Assembly (NCBI RefSeq): GCF_004364775.1
Contig: NZ_SOAL01000001.1
Location: 124,001 to 188,000, forward strand
Length of the DNA stretch: 64,000 nt
DNA from: Comamonas sp. JUb58
GTDB taxonomy: Bacteria > Pseudomonadota > Gammaproteobacteria > Burkholderiales > Burkholderiaceae_C
Direction: 5' to 3'
A program made the position numbers and the translations under genes. This document shows positions 8,086 through 19,604 of this stretch, in pieces (the stretch's first letter is position 1; every line of letters starts with the position of its first letter). Below the pieces are notes generated by a model, which had not been told where the DNA came from, made no database searches, and worked only from the letters and a program-made list of their open reading frames with translations.

Positions 8086-10644
8086 TTAAAACCGATACCG
8101 CGCCGTCAGCATCACATTGCGCGGGTCGCCAAAGAAGTTGGGGCCGTTGTCTGCGCCGATGGAGCTGTAGTAGTAGCGGTCGAACAGGTTGTTGATGTTC
8201 AGGTTCAGATCCAGCTGGCGGTTGACCTTGTAGCCCAGGCGCAGGCCGGCGACAGCGAAGCCGCCCTGGTGTACGCCCCAGGGGCTGTCGGTCCGACTTT
8301 GCACTTCCAGCGATCCGCCCACGCTCCAGCGCTGCCAATCGCCCGGCAGGCGGTAGTTGGTGGCCAGCTTGACGAGGGTACGCGGGATGTTGGAGGCATA
8401 GCGCTCGCCCAAGGTAAAGGTGCCAGCCGGGTCATAGGCCGATGCCGGGCTGCGCCGCTTGGCCGAGGCATAGGTGTAGCTGGCGGCCAGCTGCCAGCCG
8501 GGTTGCAGCTCGCCGCTCAGCTCCAGCTCCACGCCACGGCTGCGCACCTTGCCTGCCGATTGGTAGCAGCTGGTGGCACGGCCACCACAGGCCGATGCGG
8601 GCAAGGCATCGGGCAGGTTGTCCAGATCGATCTGGAAGATGGCGGCGCTGGCATTGAGCTTGCCGTCCAGGTATTCGCCCTTGATGCCCAGCTCAAAGTT
8701 GGTCCCGGTCTGCGGCGGCAGGCTGCCGCCATCGGCGCTTTCGTAGCTTTGCGGGTTGAAGATGCGTGTGCCGCTGGCATAGACCGAGTACTGGTCATTG
8801 AGCGTGTAGACCAGGCCTGCATAGGGCGTGAACTTGCGCGTTGCCTTGTCGTGCGTGGCACCGTAGGGGGTATCGCCATCAAACTGCACCTGGTCGCGTT
8901 CGAACCAGTCCAGGCGTGTGCCCAGGATCAGCTTGGTGGCATCGCCCAGCGCCAGGCGGCTCATGCCGTACAGGCTGGTCTGGTCCATCTCGGCCTTGCG
9001 CCCCCACAGGCCAAACTCGCCAATCGTCGGCTTGGGAATGCTGCCCGGGTCCCAGCTGAGGGGGTTGAAGGTGCCCAGAGTGAAGTTGCCATTGATGGTG
9101 GCGCCGCCGCCCACATCGTTCCAGCGGCTGCGGCGGTGGCTGGCGCCCACCACCAGGTCATGCGCGCGGCCCCAGGCGTTGAACTGGCCCGACAGCTGGG
9201 CATCGATGCTGCGCTGGGTGCGGTCGTAGTCATAGCCACCACCACCCAGACCGAACTGGGCCTGGCCCTGGCTGTCCAGCACCGGCGAGCGCAGGTAGGT
9301 GCCCAGCATGTGCATCTCGCTGTTGATGGCCGACGCGGCCAGGCGCGCCTTCCAGCCGTTGTCCAGGCGGTGCTCCAGATCGGCAAACACGGTCTTGCTG
9401 CGCTTGTCCCAGAAGGACCAGCTCGGGCTCATGCGGGTGGAGCGCGACAGCGGCAAAAAGCTGCCGTCGGGGTTGGTGCCCAGGCCGTTCCAGTCCACAC
9501 CGGGGTTGTCTTCATCGCTGAAGGAGCCGCCCACGGTCAAGGTGGTGGAGGCTGTCAGGTCGGCTTCGACAATCCCATAGACCAGGCTGCGCTTGTTCTT
9601 GGTGTCGTCGATGAAGGAGCCTTTGTCCTGGCGGCTGACCACGGTGCGGCCGCGCAAGGTGCCTGCCTCGTTCAAGGGGCCGCCCACATCGACCGAGGCC
9701 GTGTAGTTGTTCCAGCTGCCAGCGCTGGCGGTGACATTGCCCTCAAAGCTGCGGCCCGGGCGCTTGCGCACCAGGTTGATCGAGCCGCCCGGCGTGCCTG
9801 CGCCCTCGGTCAAGCCGGCGGCGCCGCGCATGATCTCGGCCCGGTCATACATGGACAGCGCGCCGGTGGACAGCGCCGCCTCCTCGTACTCGATCGGCAG
9901 GCCATCGACCAGCAGGTTGTTGATCTCAAAGCCGCGTGACGAAAAGCGGTAGCGCTCGCCGCCCCACTTGACCACCGTCAGACCCGGCGCCGCCTGTGCA
10001 ATGTCGGCCAGCGAGACCAGGCCCCGGTCCTCGATCTGCTGGCTGGTGATGACGGACACGGACTGCGGCGTCTCGCGCGGCGACAGGGCCAGCGGCGTGG
10101 CCGTGCGCATCTGCTGCGTGGTGTAGCTGCCCGTGCCTTCGGTGGCGCCACTGCGGTCGAGCGGCGCGGCGACCTTGACTTCAGGCAGGGTCTGCGCCTT
10201 GTCCGCGCCTTCGGCGGGCCGGGCTGTGGCGGCGGGGGCTGGTGCAGCCCGCAGGGTATAGACACCGACAGCGCGCGCCGCTACCGGCTCCAGGCCCGTA
10301 CCGGCCAAGAGGCGGGCCAGGCCCGCATCCACCGCATGGCGCCCTTGCAGGCCGGGCGACTGCTTGCCCGCCAGCAGCTGCGGCGGCATGCTGATGCTGA
10401 TACCGGCTTGCTCGGCAAAGCGGGCCAGGGCCTCGTCCAGCGGCCCCGCCGCAATCTGGTAGCTGCGCAGGTCAGCGGCCTGGCTGCTGGCTGGGCTGGC
10501 GGGGGTAGATGGCTGCTGCTGGGCATGGCCCAGGCTGGCACTGCAGGCCATGGCCAGCAGCGCGCTGCGCACGGCTGCGCTGAGGGGCCGGCGCAGCAAG
10601 GCTGGCGCGGCGGATTGGTTGGAACAGGTGAAAGCGGAACCCAT
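8086..10644 (-). CDS. TonB-dependent siderophore receptor with STN signalling domain
   Basis: Third transducer receptor, 852 residues. A signal peptide ends at SLGHA|QQQ. The STN domain is YQIAAGPLDEALARFAEQAGISISMPPQLL, the plug contains GTGSYTTQQMRTATPLALSPRETPQSVSVIT and RAEIMRGAAGLTEGAGTPGG, and the barrel ends in LNINNLFDRYYYSSIG...VMLTARYRF with a terminal Phe. GGAG about 9 bases upstream supports the ATG at 10644. It follows its FecR gene after a 113-base AT-rich gap. The plug pattern is that of the TIGR01783-type siderophore receptors; the ligand is unknown. Confidence 0.92.
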   Translation of the reverse strand: MGSAFTCSNQSAAPALLRRPLSAAVRSALLAMACSASLGHAQQQPSTPASPASSQAADLRSYQIAAGPLDEALARFAEQAGISISMPPQLLAGKQSPGLQGRHAVDAGLARLLAGTGLEPVAARAVGVYTLRAAPAPAATARPAEGADKAQTLPEVKVAAPLDRSGATEGTGSYTTQQMRTATPLALSPRETPQSVSVITSQQIEDRGLVSLADIAQAAPGLTVVKWGGERYRFSSRGFEINNLLVDGLPIEYEEAALSTGALSMYDRAEIMRGAAGLTEGAGTPGGSINLVRKRPGRSFEGNVTASAGSWNNYTASVDVGGPLNEAGTLRGRTVVSRQDKGSFIDDTKNKRSLVYGIVEADLTASTTLTVGGSFSDEDNPGVDWNGLGTNPDGSFLPLSRSTRMSPSWSFWDKRSKTVFADLEHRLDNGWKARLAASAINSEMHMLGTYLRSPVLDSQGQAQFGLGGGGYDYDRTQRSIDAQLSGQFNAWGRAHDLVVGASHRRSRWNDVGGGATINGNFTLGTFNPLSWDPGSIPKPTIGEFGLWGRKAEMDQTSLYGMSRLALGDATKLILGTRLDWFERDQVQFDGDTPYGATHDKATRKFTPYAGLVYTLNDQYSVYASGTRIFNPQSYESADGGSLPPQTGTNFELGIKGEYLDGKLNASAAIFQIDLDNLPDALPASACGGRATSCYQSAGKVRSRGVELELSGELQPGWQLAASYTYASAKRRSPASAYDPAGTFTLGERYASNIPRTLVKLATNYRLPGDWQRWSVGGSLEVQSRTDSPWGVHQGGFAVAGLRLGYKVNRQLDLNLNINNLFDRYYYSSIGADNGPNFFGDPRNVMLTARYRF

Positions 10645-10757
10645 GTCGGCGTACTCCGGATAGTGTCAATGAAGGTCTCTCAAGGCTTCACACGCCAAAT
10701 CCGGAAAAGGGACAGCTGGGAGCAAAAAATTTTGAAAAAGAAAAATCAGGCCGCTGG

Positions 10758-11768
10758 TTAGGAAGCGCCAGCCGGTACCAGGGTCACCCAATAGCGGCTG
10801 CGGTAGACGACATGCACCGGCAGCAGATCGGGCAGGCTGTCCAGCACCGGCGTGGTATCGCGCAGCTGAAAACTGCCCGACAGCCGCAGTTCGGCCACTG
10901 CCGGATCGCAACGCAGCAGGCCGCTGCGGTAGCGGCCCAGCTCGGCGGCAAAGTCGGCCAACCGCATATTGCGCACATGCAGTACCCCCCGGGTCCAGCT
11001 GTCCGCTTGCGGCGCCAGGGCTTCGATGGCGGAGGCGCTATCAGCATGCAGCTGCGCCTGCTGGCCGGCTTGCAGCACCACGGGGCTGCTGCCCGTTTGC
11101 GTGGGCTGCATCTCCACTGCCCCTTCAAGCACCGCCACGGCCGTCGCATCCCCTTGCACCCGCACGGTAAACCGGGTGCCCAGCGCACGCAGCCGCCCCT
11201 GGGGCGTGGCCACCACCAGCGGGCGCGCAGGTACCACCGGGTCGGCAGCGGTCTGTACATGGATGGCGCCCTGCTGCACGCGGATCAGGCGCAACGCGCT
11301 GTCGTAGCGCACATCGATGGCGGTGGCGGTATCGAGCTGGAGCTGGCTGCCATCGGCTAGCACCAGGGCACGCTGCTCGCCGGTGGCGGTGCGGTAATCG
11401 GCCAGCCAGCCCGCTTGCTCGCTGTGGCGCCAGGCCATCCAACCCACGGGGGCGGCCACCAGCAAGGCAGCCAGGCCGCGAATCGCTTGCCGGCGCTGGG
11501 CGGCGGGGCGGTCCAGCGCGGCCATCGCCAGTGATGGCGGTAGCTGCGCCATCTGGCCGGCCAGGCGCTCGGCCTTGTGCCAGGCCGCGGCATGCACAGG
11601 GTCAGCCGCCAGCCATTGCTGCCAGCGTGCCCGATCCTGCGCACTGGCGTCGCCTGCCTGCAGCAGAAAAAACCATTCGGCCGCCTGCAGTGCGGCCTGC
11701 TCGCTGATGGGGGTGGTGCTAGCTGCGGGCGCTGCTGCCTGGCCCGGGGCGGGATGCAAGGCGCTCAT
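10758..11768 (-). CDS. FecR-type anti-sigma/transmembrane regulator
   Basis: Third FecR, 336 residues from the ATG at 11768, which overlaps the sigma stop as ATGA. That coupling decided the start over an upstream frame extension to 11834. The N-terminal domain is EQAALQAAEWFFLLQAGDASAQDRARWQQWLAADP. A helix follows after RRQAIRGLAALLVAAPVGWMAW, then the periplasmic part with LADGSQLQLDTATAIDVRYD and ALGTRFTVRVQG. A short low-complexity Ala/Pro stretch precedes the FecR domain. Confidence 0.9.
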   Translation of the reverse strand: MSALHPAPGQAAAPAASTTPISEQAALQAAEWFFLLQAGDASAQDRARWQQWLAADPVHAAAWHKAERLAGQMAQLPPSLAMAALDRPAAQRRQAIRGLAALLVAAPVGWMAWRHSEQAGWLADYRTATGEQRALVLADGSQLQLDTATAIDVRYDSALRLIRVQQGAIHVQTAADPVVPARPLVVATPQGRLRALGTRFTVRVQGDATAVAVLEGAVEMQPTQTGSSPVVLQAGQQAQLHADSASAIEALAPQADSWTRGVLHVRNMRLADFAAELGRYRSGLLRCDPAVAELRLSGSFQLRDTTPVLDSLPDLLPVHVVYRSRYWVTLVPAGAS

Positions 11769-12292
11769 GGCATCAGCACGATGCAGCGTGCCATCGCCTG
11801 GGCCATATAGCGTTTGACCGTGCGTTCGCTGCATTGCAGGCGGCTGGCGATGTCGGCATAGGCCATGCCCTCTAGCTGCGCCAGCAGGAAGGCCGCACGC
11901 ACCGGCGCGGGCAGGCCATCCAGCACGGCATCGAGCTGCTGCAGGGTTTCCAGAATGATGGCCTGGTGCTCGGGCGATGGCGCGAGCAGCTCGGGCATCA
12001 GCGCCAGCGCTTCCAGGTAGGCCTGCTCCAGCGAGCGGCGGCGGTGCAGGTTGGCCACCAGGCGTTTGGCGACCAGGGTCAGGTAGGCACGCGGCTCGCG
12101 CAGCTGCCAGCCAGCTTGTTTCTCGGGGCTGTGCTCGGGTGCATCGAGCAGGCGCACAAAGGTGTCTTGCGCCAGGTCTGCCGCATCCCCGGCATGGCCC
12201 AGTTTGCGGCGCAGCCAGCCCTGCAACCAGCCATGGTGGTCAACATAAAGCCGGGCAAGGTCGCCGTGTGGCGTGGGGATGGAGGAAGACAT
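11765..12292 (-). CDS. ECF RNA polymerase sigma factor, FecI type
   Basis: Third FecI-like sigma factor, 175 residues from the ATG at 12292. Region 2 is LYVDHHGWLQGWLRRKLGHAGDAADLAQDTFVRLL. Region 4 is LPAPVRAAFLLAQLEGMAYADIASRLQCSERTVKRYM. It heads the third cassette and is preceded by the Fur-like palindrome at 12336-12348. It carries an extra short insert (APEHSPEKQAG) between regions 2.2 and 2.4 compared with the other two sigma factors here. Confidence 0.9.
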   Translation of the reverse strand: MSSSIPTPHGDLARLYVDHHGWLQGWLRRKLGHAGDAADLAQDTFVRLLDAPEHSPEKQAGWQLREPRAYLTLVAKRLVANLHRRRSLEQAYLEALALMPELLAPSPEHQAIILETLQQLDAVLDGLPAPVRAAFLLAQLEGMAYADIASRLQCSERTVKRYMAQAMARCIVLMP

Positions 12293-12333
12293 GGAGGGCC
12301 GGTTCTGTGCAGGCCCAGGGGTGCCGCATTCAA

Positions 12334-12352
12334 ACAAGAATCATTCTTATTT
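12334..12352 (-). promoter_or_regulatory. Fur-box-like operator upstream of third fecI-type gene
   Basis: Inverted repeat AAGAATCATTCTT at 12336-12348, identical in its 13-base core to the one at 3844-3856 and about 44 bases before the sigma ATG. Confidence 0.7.
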
Positions 12353-12786
12353 AATTTTAACCAGATCTTGTTTGGGCCCATCGGCTGCATCAATAAACAC
12401 CCAGGGAGTTGTGGCGAGAACGCATCAGCGCTACAACATTTCTGCGCAGCGGAGATCAGAACTGACGGCTTCTCGGCAACAGGGCTTTTCGGTCCACGAC
12501 ACCGCGATGAGGGTGTTCACTTACTAACCGCATGGCGCAGAGAAGACCATCCATGGCACGCGCCATACCGCAGACTGCGGGCCCTACATCCTTGAAAAAA
12601 TTCAATTTCTGATCTGCCGCAAGCGCAGCGCTTTATTCGGCTTTGCCAGTCTTGTCCTACATGCAGATTTTTGCGCGCTCGGTTAACGTGGCAGCACCCC
12701 ATTGCAAACAATTCCTAACAAGCTGTACACCGGGCGACGTTGGACTTGGCCGGTAGCGCAGCCTTCTTTTGCTTGGAAAGGCTCGT
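12353..12786. other. Intergenic region between third iron cassette and aspT
   Basis: This 430-base stretch separates divergent units. I see no credible gene in it. Short open frames have no ribosome site and no recognisable family. It must hold the promoter of the aspT-asdA pair. No clear -35/-10 pair stands out; a TTGCAA at about 12703 is the best -35-like hexamer. Confidence 0.5.
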
Positions 12787-14472
12787 ATGGATTGGCTCAG
12801 AGGTATCTTGCACCAGGCGCCGGAGATTGCGCTGTTTGCGGCCTTGGCGCTTGGCTATGGCATCGGCAAGCTGCGGTTTGGCTCGTTCCAGTTGGGGGGT
12901 GTGGCAGGCTCGCTGTTGGCGGCGGTGCTGATCAGCCAGGTGGGGGTTCAGATCGATTCGGGCATCAAGGCCGTGCTGTTTGCGCTGTTCATCTATGCCG
13001 TCGGTTTTGAGAGCGGTCCCCAGTTCTTCCGCTCCCTGGGCCGGCAGTCGATCAAGGAGATCCTGATGGCGGCGGTGGTGGCCATCTCGGGCCTGGTCAC
13101 CGTGGTGGTGCTGGCGCGGGTCTTCCACCTGGACAAGGGCTTGGCAGCGGGGCTGGCCGCCGGTGGCATGACGCAGTCGGCCATCATCGGCACGGCGGGC
13201 TCGGCCATCGAGAAGCTGGGCCTGGCCGCCGACGAGGTGCAGCGCATGCAGGCCAATGTGGCCATCGGCTATGCGGTGACCTATATCTTTGGCTCATTCG
13301 GCGCCATCTTGCTGTGCGTGAATGTGCTGCAGTGGCTGACTGGCCGCAAGATCCATGACGATGCCATCCAGGCCGAGCAGGAAATGCTCAAGGGTGTGCA
13401 TGTCTATGGCGCCGGCGAATCGCCTGCGGCGCCTGATCTGGTGGGCCGCATTTTCAAGGTCAAACAGTCGGGCGGCACGGTTGCCGAGCTGGAGGCCAGT
13501 GCCCAGCAAGGCCCGGCCACCATCGAGCGCATCCGCCGCAAGAATGCGCTGGTGGGTGTGGACCCGCAGCTGGTGCTGGAGGCCGGCGACATTGTGCTGC
13601 TGGTGGGCCGGCGTGCTGCTGTGGTGGCGCTGGGCGCCAGCATTGGCGATGAGCTGCAAAGCGCCGAAGACATGGACGTGGTGATGGTGCGCCGTGATGT
13701 GTCCATCACCAACAGCCAGTACCTCAACCGCAGCGTCAAAGACATCCTCGACTGCCTGACGCCCGAGTTCAAGCACGGCGTCTATGCGGTGGCACTGACG
13801 CGCTCGGGCTCGCCCTTGCCGATCACGCCTAAGACCTTGATCGTGCCCGGCGATGTGGTGACCCTGTTTGGCACGCCCCAGGATGTGCAGAATGCCGCGC
13901 AGTCGGTGGGCCCCATCCTCATCCCCAGCGACAAGACCGACTTTGTCTTCCACGGCCTGGGCATCACCGTCGGGCTGCTGATCGGTCTGCTGGTGCTGCG
14001 CATCGGCTCCATCCCCATCACCCTGGGCAGCGGCGGCGGCGCCCTGCTGGCGGGCCTGCTGTTTGGCTGGTGGCGCAGCCGCAAGCACACCTTGGGCAAT
14101 ATGCCCACCGCCGCTTCTACCTTGCTGCGCGACCTGGGCCTGGCCGGCTTTGTGGCCATGGTCGGCCTGCAATCGGGCCAGCAGGCGGTGAGCACGGTGA
14201 TGGAGCAAGGCCTGAGCCTGTTCCTGATGGGCATGGTGGTGACCATCGTGCCGCTGCTGATTGCGATGCTGTTTGGCAAGTATGTGCTGCGCTATGAGAA
14301 CGTGGCCATCTTTGCCGGGGCACTGTCGGGCGCGCGCAGCGCCAACCCGGCCTTTGGCGAGGTGCTGGACAAGGCGGGCAACGCCATCCCCACGGTGCCG
14401 TTTGCGATCACCTATGCGCTGGCCAATGTGTTTCTGACCCTGCTCGGGCCGCTGGTCATCGCCTTTGCCTGA
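12787..14472 (+). CDS. aspT: Aspartate:alanine antiporter (AAE/YidE-YbjL family)
   Basis: Membrane exchanger of 561 residues. Two hydrophobic halves with AspT/YidE/YbjL duplication signatures (LRFGSFQLGGVAGSLLAAVL; GGMTQSAIIGTAGSAI; ALSGARSANPAFGEVLD) flank two TrkA-C/RCK-like cytoplasmic domains (about residues 200-370). The ATG at 12787 has AAGG 8-11 bases upstream; the frame also opens at a TTG at 12769. The neighbour 103 bases downstream is aspartate 4-decarboxylase. By the known Tetragenococcus and Comamonas-type system, the antiporter swaps external aspartate for internal alanine, and the decarboxylation consumes a proton. The substrate call leans on this neighbour. Confidence 0.85.
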   Translation: MDWLRGILHQAPEIALFAALALGYGIGKLRFGSFQLGGVAGSLLAAVLISQVGVQIDSGIKAVLFALFIYAVGFESGPQFFRSLGRQSIKEILMAAVVAISGLVTVVVLARVFHLDKGLAAGLAAGGMTQSAIIGTAGSAIEKLGLAADEVQRMQANVAIGYAVTYIFGSFGAILLCVNVLQWLTGRKIHDDAIQAEQEMLKGVHVYGAGESPAAPDLVGRIFKVKQSGGTVAELEASAQQGPATIERIRRKNALVGVDPQLVLEAGDIVLLVGRRAAVVALGASIGDELQSAEDMDVVMVRRDVSITNSQYLNRSVKDILDCLTPEFKHGVYAVALTRSGSPLPITPKTLIVPGDVVTLFGTPQDVQNAAQSVGPILIPSDKTDFVFHGLGITVGLLIGLLVLRIGSIPITLGSGGGALLAGLLFGWWRSRKHTLGNMPTAASTLLRDLGLAGFVAMVGLQSGQQAVSTVMEQGLSLFLMGMVVTIVPLLIAMLFGKYVLRYENVAIFAGALSGARSANPAFGEVLDKAGNAIPTVPFAITYALANVFLTLLGPLVIAFA

Positions 14473-14503
14473 GCGGCGCGGCGGTTCTCGCCTATCTCCA
14501 TGA

Positions 14504-16186
<1,683 letters not shown>

Positions 16187-16210
16187 GCGTTGGGCAGGTG
16201 CAGCAGGCCG

Positions 16211-18601
16211 CTAGAACAGCTCCTGCTGCCTTGAGGTCAAGCTGTTGAAGTCCTCCCCCAGCGGCTGCAGGATCGAATCAGCAATCGGCTGCAGCTGCTT
16301 GCTCAGGTAGTGCTCATAGTCGATAGGCGACTGGCGCACCTCCAGGGGCTCGGGTCCGTTCTTGCCCATCACATAGCGGATCCAGCCGCCGCCTTGGTAC
16401 TGCAACGGGCGGCCCAGGCGCAGGTTGTAGTCATCGGCCATGCGCGCGGCACGCACTTGCGGCGGCAGGTTGGCCACATAGGCATCCAGCCGGTGGCGCA
16501 GGCGTTTGCGGTAGACCAGCAAATCATCGTTTTGGCCCGCCAGGGTGGCCTGCGCATAGTCGATGACAAAGTCGCGGTACGGCAGCCCCTGGAACACACG
16601 CGAGAGCAGCCCTTCCTGGAACTGGCGCGCCAGCAGCGTCCAGTCACTGCGCGCCATCTCCAGGCCCCGGTAGACCATGGCCTCCTTGCCATCGGCATCC
16701 ACGCTCAGGCCCGCATAGCGCTTCTTGCTGCCCACGTCCGAGCCCCGGATGGTGGGCATGAAGAACTTCTTGTAGTGCGTGTCGAACTCGATCTCGAGAA
16801 AGCTCTCCAGGTTCTGTTCCTGGCGCAGGCCTTGCGTCCACCAGGCATTGATGTCATTGACCAGCGAGGTGGCCACCGCATGCGCCTCTTGGTTGCTGTG
16901 GGCACGGCCCAGCCAGATGAAGATCGAATCCGTATCCCCGTAGATGACCTCGTAGCCGCGCTGCTGCACCAGCGCCTTGGTGCGCTTGACCATCTCATGG
17001 CCGCGCAGGGTGATCGACGAGATCAGCGCCGGGTTGAAAAAGCGGCATTCCGTCGCGCCCAGCACCCCGGCGAAGGAGTTCATCACCAGTTTGAGCGCTT
17101 GTGACAGCGGCTCGTTCTTGCTGCGCTTGGCCTCGTCACGCGCGCGCCAGAGCGTGGTAACGATCTCGGGCAGGCAGTGCTTGTCGCGCGAGAAGCGCGT
17201 GTCCATCGGTCCGCGAATCAACGACGCGGTATCACCGGCATGCAGGCCTTCGGCCAGGCCCACCGGATCGACCAGGTAGGTGCGGATGATGGAGGGGTAG
17301 AGGCTTTTGTAATCGAGCACCACCACCGAGTCATAAAAGCCGGGCCGCGAATCCAGCACATAGCCGCCGGGTGAGGACTTGCCCCGCACATCGCCCACAT
17401 TGGGCGCCACATAACCCTGGCGGTGCATGCGCGGCAGGTAGTGGTGGCTGAACGCGGCTATCGAGCCGCCAAACTGGTCCAGCTGCAGGCCGGTGGCATG
17501 CGCGCGTTCCATCGCAAACTGCAGCAGCTGGGCCTTGTCAAAAATGCGCAGCACCAACTCACAATCGCGGATGTTGTAGGTAGCCAGCGCGGGCTTGTCC
17601 TCCTGGTAGCGGCGCTCGATCTCGGCCATCTTGTCGTACTCGTCGCCAATGTCCTTGCCCTCGCCCAGCAAGGCCTGGGCCACGTTCTCCAGGCTGAACG
17701 ATGGAAAGCTCCAGACCGCCGCCCGCAAGGCCTCGATGCCATCGATGACCGCACGGCCCGGCATCGGCGCAAACCAGTAGTCTTGCTTGCCCGGGTGCGC
17801 CCGCCAGGCAATGGGCCGGCCCTCGCGCCCCAGCAGCAGCGGCGTGGCGCAATCGTCTGCCGTCTTTTGCAGCACCCGCAAGTCGAACTGGATCACATTC
17901 CAGCCGACGATCACATCCGGGTCATGGCGCGCAAACCAGTCGTTGAGCTGCTCGATCATCGCCAGGCGGCTGGCGCAATAGATCAGCACGAAATCGCTGC
18001 TTGCTTCGCTGGGTTCAGCCTGCGCATCGGGCGCCGAAGCATCGCCCAGCATGAACACTACCCGCTGGCCCACACCATCCAGCGCAATCGAATACAGATC
18101 CTGGTGCTGGCTGGTCTCAATATCGAGCGACACCAGCTTGAGCGCCGGCCGGTATGCGGGCGCAGGCAACAGCTTGCAGTCCACCACGGTACTGCCTTGC
18201 AACAGACCACCTTCGATCTGCACACCCGCCGTGATGAACCGCTCCATCAAATAGCGCTCATGGGGCCGCACATCGGCTTCGAGCAGCGACACATCCAGCT
18301 GCTTCAACCCACGTGCGAGCTTGCCCAACTGCCGGTAGTGTTTGGCATAGACGCCCAAGACCGGCTCCTGCTGAAAACTCTTGAGGGCCAGTTCGCGCAG
18401 ATCCATATCCGGCATGGCCAGCAACTGCGTCTGCACCACCACCCGGTGCCGCGCCTCGACAAACGCGACCGACGCTTGCCGCGTCAGCAGCACTTTCAGC
18501 GGACCAGCATCGGTCGCCAGCCAGTACTCAATCTCGGTACCCGCAGCCGTGTCCCGCCAATGGCGGGTCAGGATGAATCCTTGGTGGGGGGTGGTGGGCA
18601 C
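16211..18601 (-). CDS. polB: DNA polymerase II (family B)
   Basis: Damage-tolerant replicative-type polymerase with proofreading, about 796 residues from the GTG at 18601. The exonuclease motifs are LVSLDIET (about residue 160), NVIQFDLRVL and YNIRDCEL. The polymerase motifs are VVLDYKSLYPSI (about 430), KLVMNSFAGVLG (about 504) and YGDTDSIF (about 555). The fit to E. coli Pol II (783 aa) is good. No ATG is available near the N-terminus. The frame runs upstream to a TTG at 18700 into AT-rich islet DNA, so I take the GTG next to the conserved GFILTRHWRD. In E. coli polB is SOS-induced; no clear LexA box is visible here. Confidence 0.93.
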   Translation of the reverse strand: MPTTPHQGFILTRHWRDTAAGTEIEYWLATDAGPLKVLLTRQASVAFVEARHRVVVQTQLLAMPDMDLRELALKSFQQEPVLGVYAKHYRQLGKLARGLKQLDVSLLEADVRPHERYLMERFITAGVQIEGGLLQGSTVVDCKLLPAPAYRPALKLVSLDIETSQHQDLYSIALDGVGQRVVFMLGDASAPDAQAEPSEASSDFVLIYCASRLAMIEQLNDWFARHDPDVIVGWNVIQFDLRVLQKTADDCATPLLLGREGRPIAWRAHPGKQDYWFAPMPGRAVIDGIEALRAAVWSFPSFSLENVAQALLGEGKDIGDEYDKMAEIERRYQEDKPALATYNIRDCELVLRIFDKAQLLQFAMERAHATGLQLDQFGGSIAAFSHHYLPRMHRQGYVAPNVGDVRGKSSPGGYVLDSRPGFYDSVVVLDYKSLYPSIIRTYLVDPVGLAEGLHAGDTASLIRGPMDTRFSRDKHCLPEIVTTLWRARDEAKRSKNEPLSQALKLVMNSFAGVLGATECRFFNPALISSITLRGHEMVKRTKALVQQRGYEVIYGDTDSIFIWLGRAHSNQEAHAVATSLVNDINAWWTQGLRQEQNLESFLEIEFDTHYKKFFMPTIRGSDVGSKKRYAGLSVDADGKEAMVYRGLEMARSDWTLLARQFQEGLLSRVFQGLPYRDFVIDYAQATLAGQNDDLLVYRKRLRHRLDAYVANLPPQVRAARMADDYNLRLGRPLQYQGGGWIRYVMGKNGPEPLEVRQSPIDYEHYLSKQLQPIADSILQPLGEDFNSLTSRQQELF

Positions 18602-18778
18602 GGAAGGGCAGAAGAAAGAGGAAAAAAGCGCCGCAGAACCTGCGATCAGGGCCGCTAGGTATTGTGCACGCGGAGAGATATCAAATGTAAACGGGTGCAA
18701 ATCACCGAGCGCTCTTCGCCACTCTTATGTATCGTTCATCTCTATCAAATTTCTTACTTTGATAGAAAGATTAATTTA

Positions 18779-19582
18779 ATGACATTATTCAGAGTACCAG
18801 GACCCATCGGCGTCAATGTTTCCAACAACTCAGGACCAGGCCCCGAGTTCTCAGCGAGCCTCGGAAATTTTCAAGCGCCAACCACGGGCTGGACTGGAGA
18901 TATTTTCCCAAGCTCATTTTCCCAAACTCCCTCAGTCATGAGAAAAATGACAAAAACAACAGATCTTGTAGAGCAAATCGACAATGATTACGCTGATATT
19001 TGCCACAACATGAGGAGTGAAGCATTTGGCAAACTCATGATGGATTATCGTGATGAAGCCGTGGCATATACACAGACTAGAACAGCTGAACTACATCGGT
19101 GGGACGAGCAGGCAAAGGCAAGAACGCTCACTTGGTTTAACAGCTCAGACGATGAAATTCGAGACTATTTATTACCACGGTTAGGCTCCACAATGAGGGT
19201 TTTGAAATCTCTAACCCCTGACAACTTTGACTATGACACAGGAGAGAATAGGCAGCTCTCAGGCTGTTTACCCGGACAGGGTATGTTCGAAGAAGGTGCC
19301 ATTGCCTCCGTTTGCCCTATTGATACCGAGAGGCATCGAATCCTCATCAATATGAAATTCTTCACTATTCCCAAGCGGGGAGTAACTTTCGGTACCAATA
19401 TCTTTACGGGGAAAGACTCGCAGCTACAGACTTTAATTCATGAGGTCACCCACTTCAATGATGTTGCCAGTTCAACCGATGATTTTTATAGTAACAAAAA
19501 CGCATTGTTTCATGCAAAGCATCCAAAGGCACGAATGAATGCAGACAGCCTAGCCGGCTATATTCTTGGAATTAATATTTAA
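18779..19582 (+). CDS. Putative aspzincin (M35, lysine-specific-like) metallopeptidase, candidate toxin effector
   Basis: The 267-residue protein lies in AT-rich DNA unlike its neighbours. It has no signal peptide or membrane segment. The C-terminal half carries the aspzincin zinc site: LIHEVTHF (HExxH at residues 221-225) followed by STDDFY, whose Asp at about 235 would be the third ligand. The family's trailing pattern NALFHAKHPKARMNADSLAGYI matches the ALxLAxxxPxxAxxNADSYxYF region of M35 enzymes. The N-terminal half has no recognisable domain. Fungal and bacterial secreted M35 enzymes normally have leader sequences. Lack of one, plus a Sec-exported protein directly downstream, suggests delivery by a specialised system such as type VI secretion. 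The family call is from motifs; the role is inference. AAAG near 18768 is a weak ribosome site. Confidence 0.72.
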   Translation: MTLFRVPGPIGVNVSNNSGPGPEFSASLGNFQAPTTGWTGDIFPSSFSQTPSVMRKMTKTTDLVEQIDNDYADICHNMRSEAFGKLMMDYRDEAVAYTQTRTAELHRWDEQAKARTLTWFNSSDDEIRDYLLPRLGSTMRVLKSLTPDNFDYDTGENRQLSGCLPGQGMFEEGAIASVCPIDTERHRILINMKFFTIPKRGVTFGTNIFTGKDSQLQTLIHEVTHFNDVASSTDDFYSNKNALFHAKHPKARMNADSLAGYILGINI

Positions 19583-19604
19583 TTATTACAAGCACAGAAA
19601 AATC

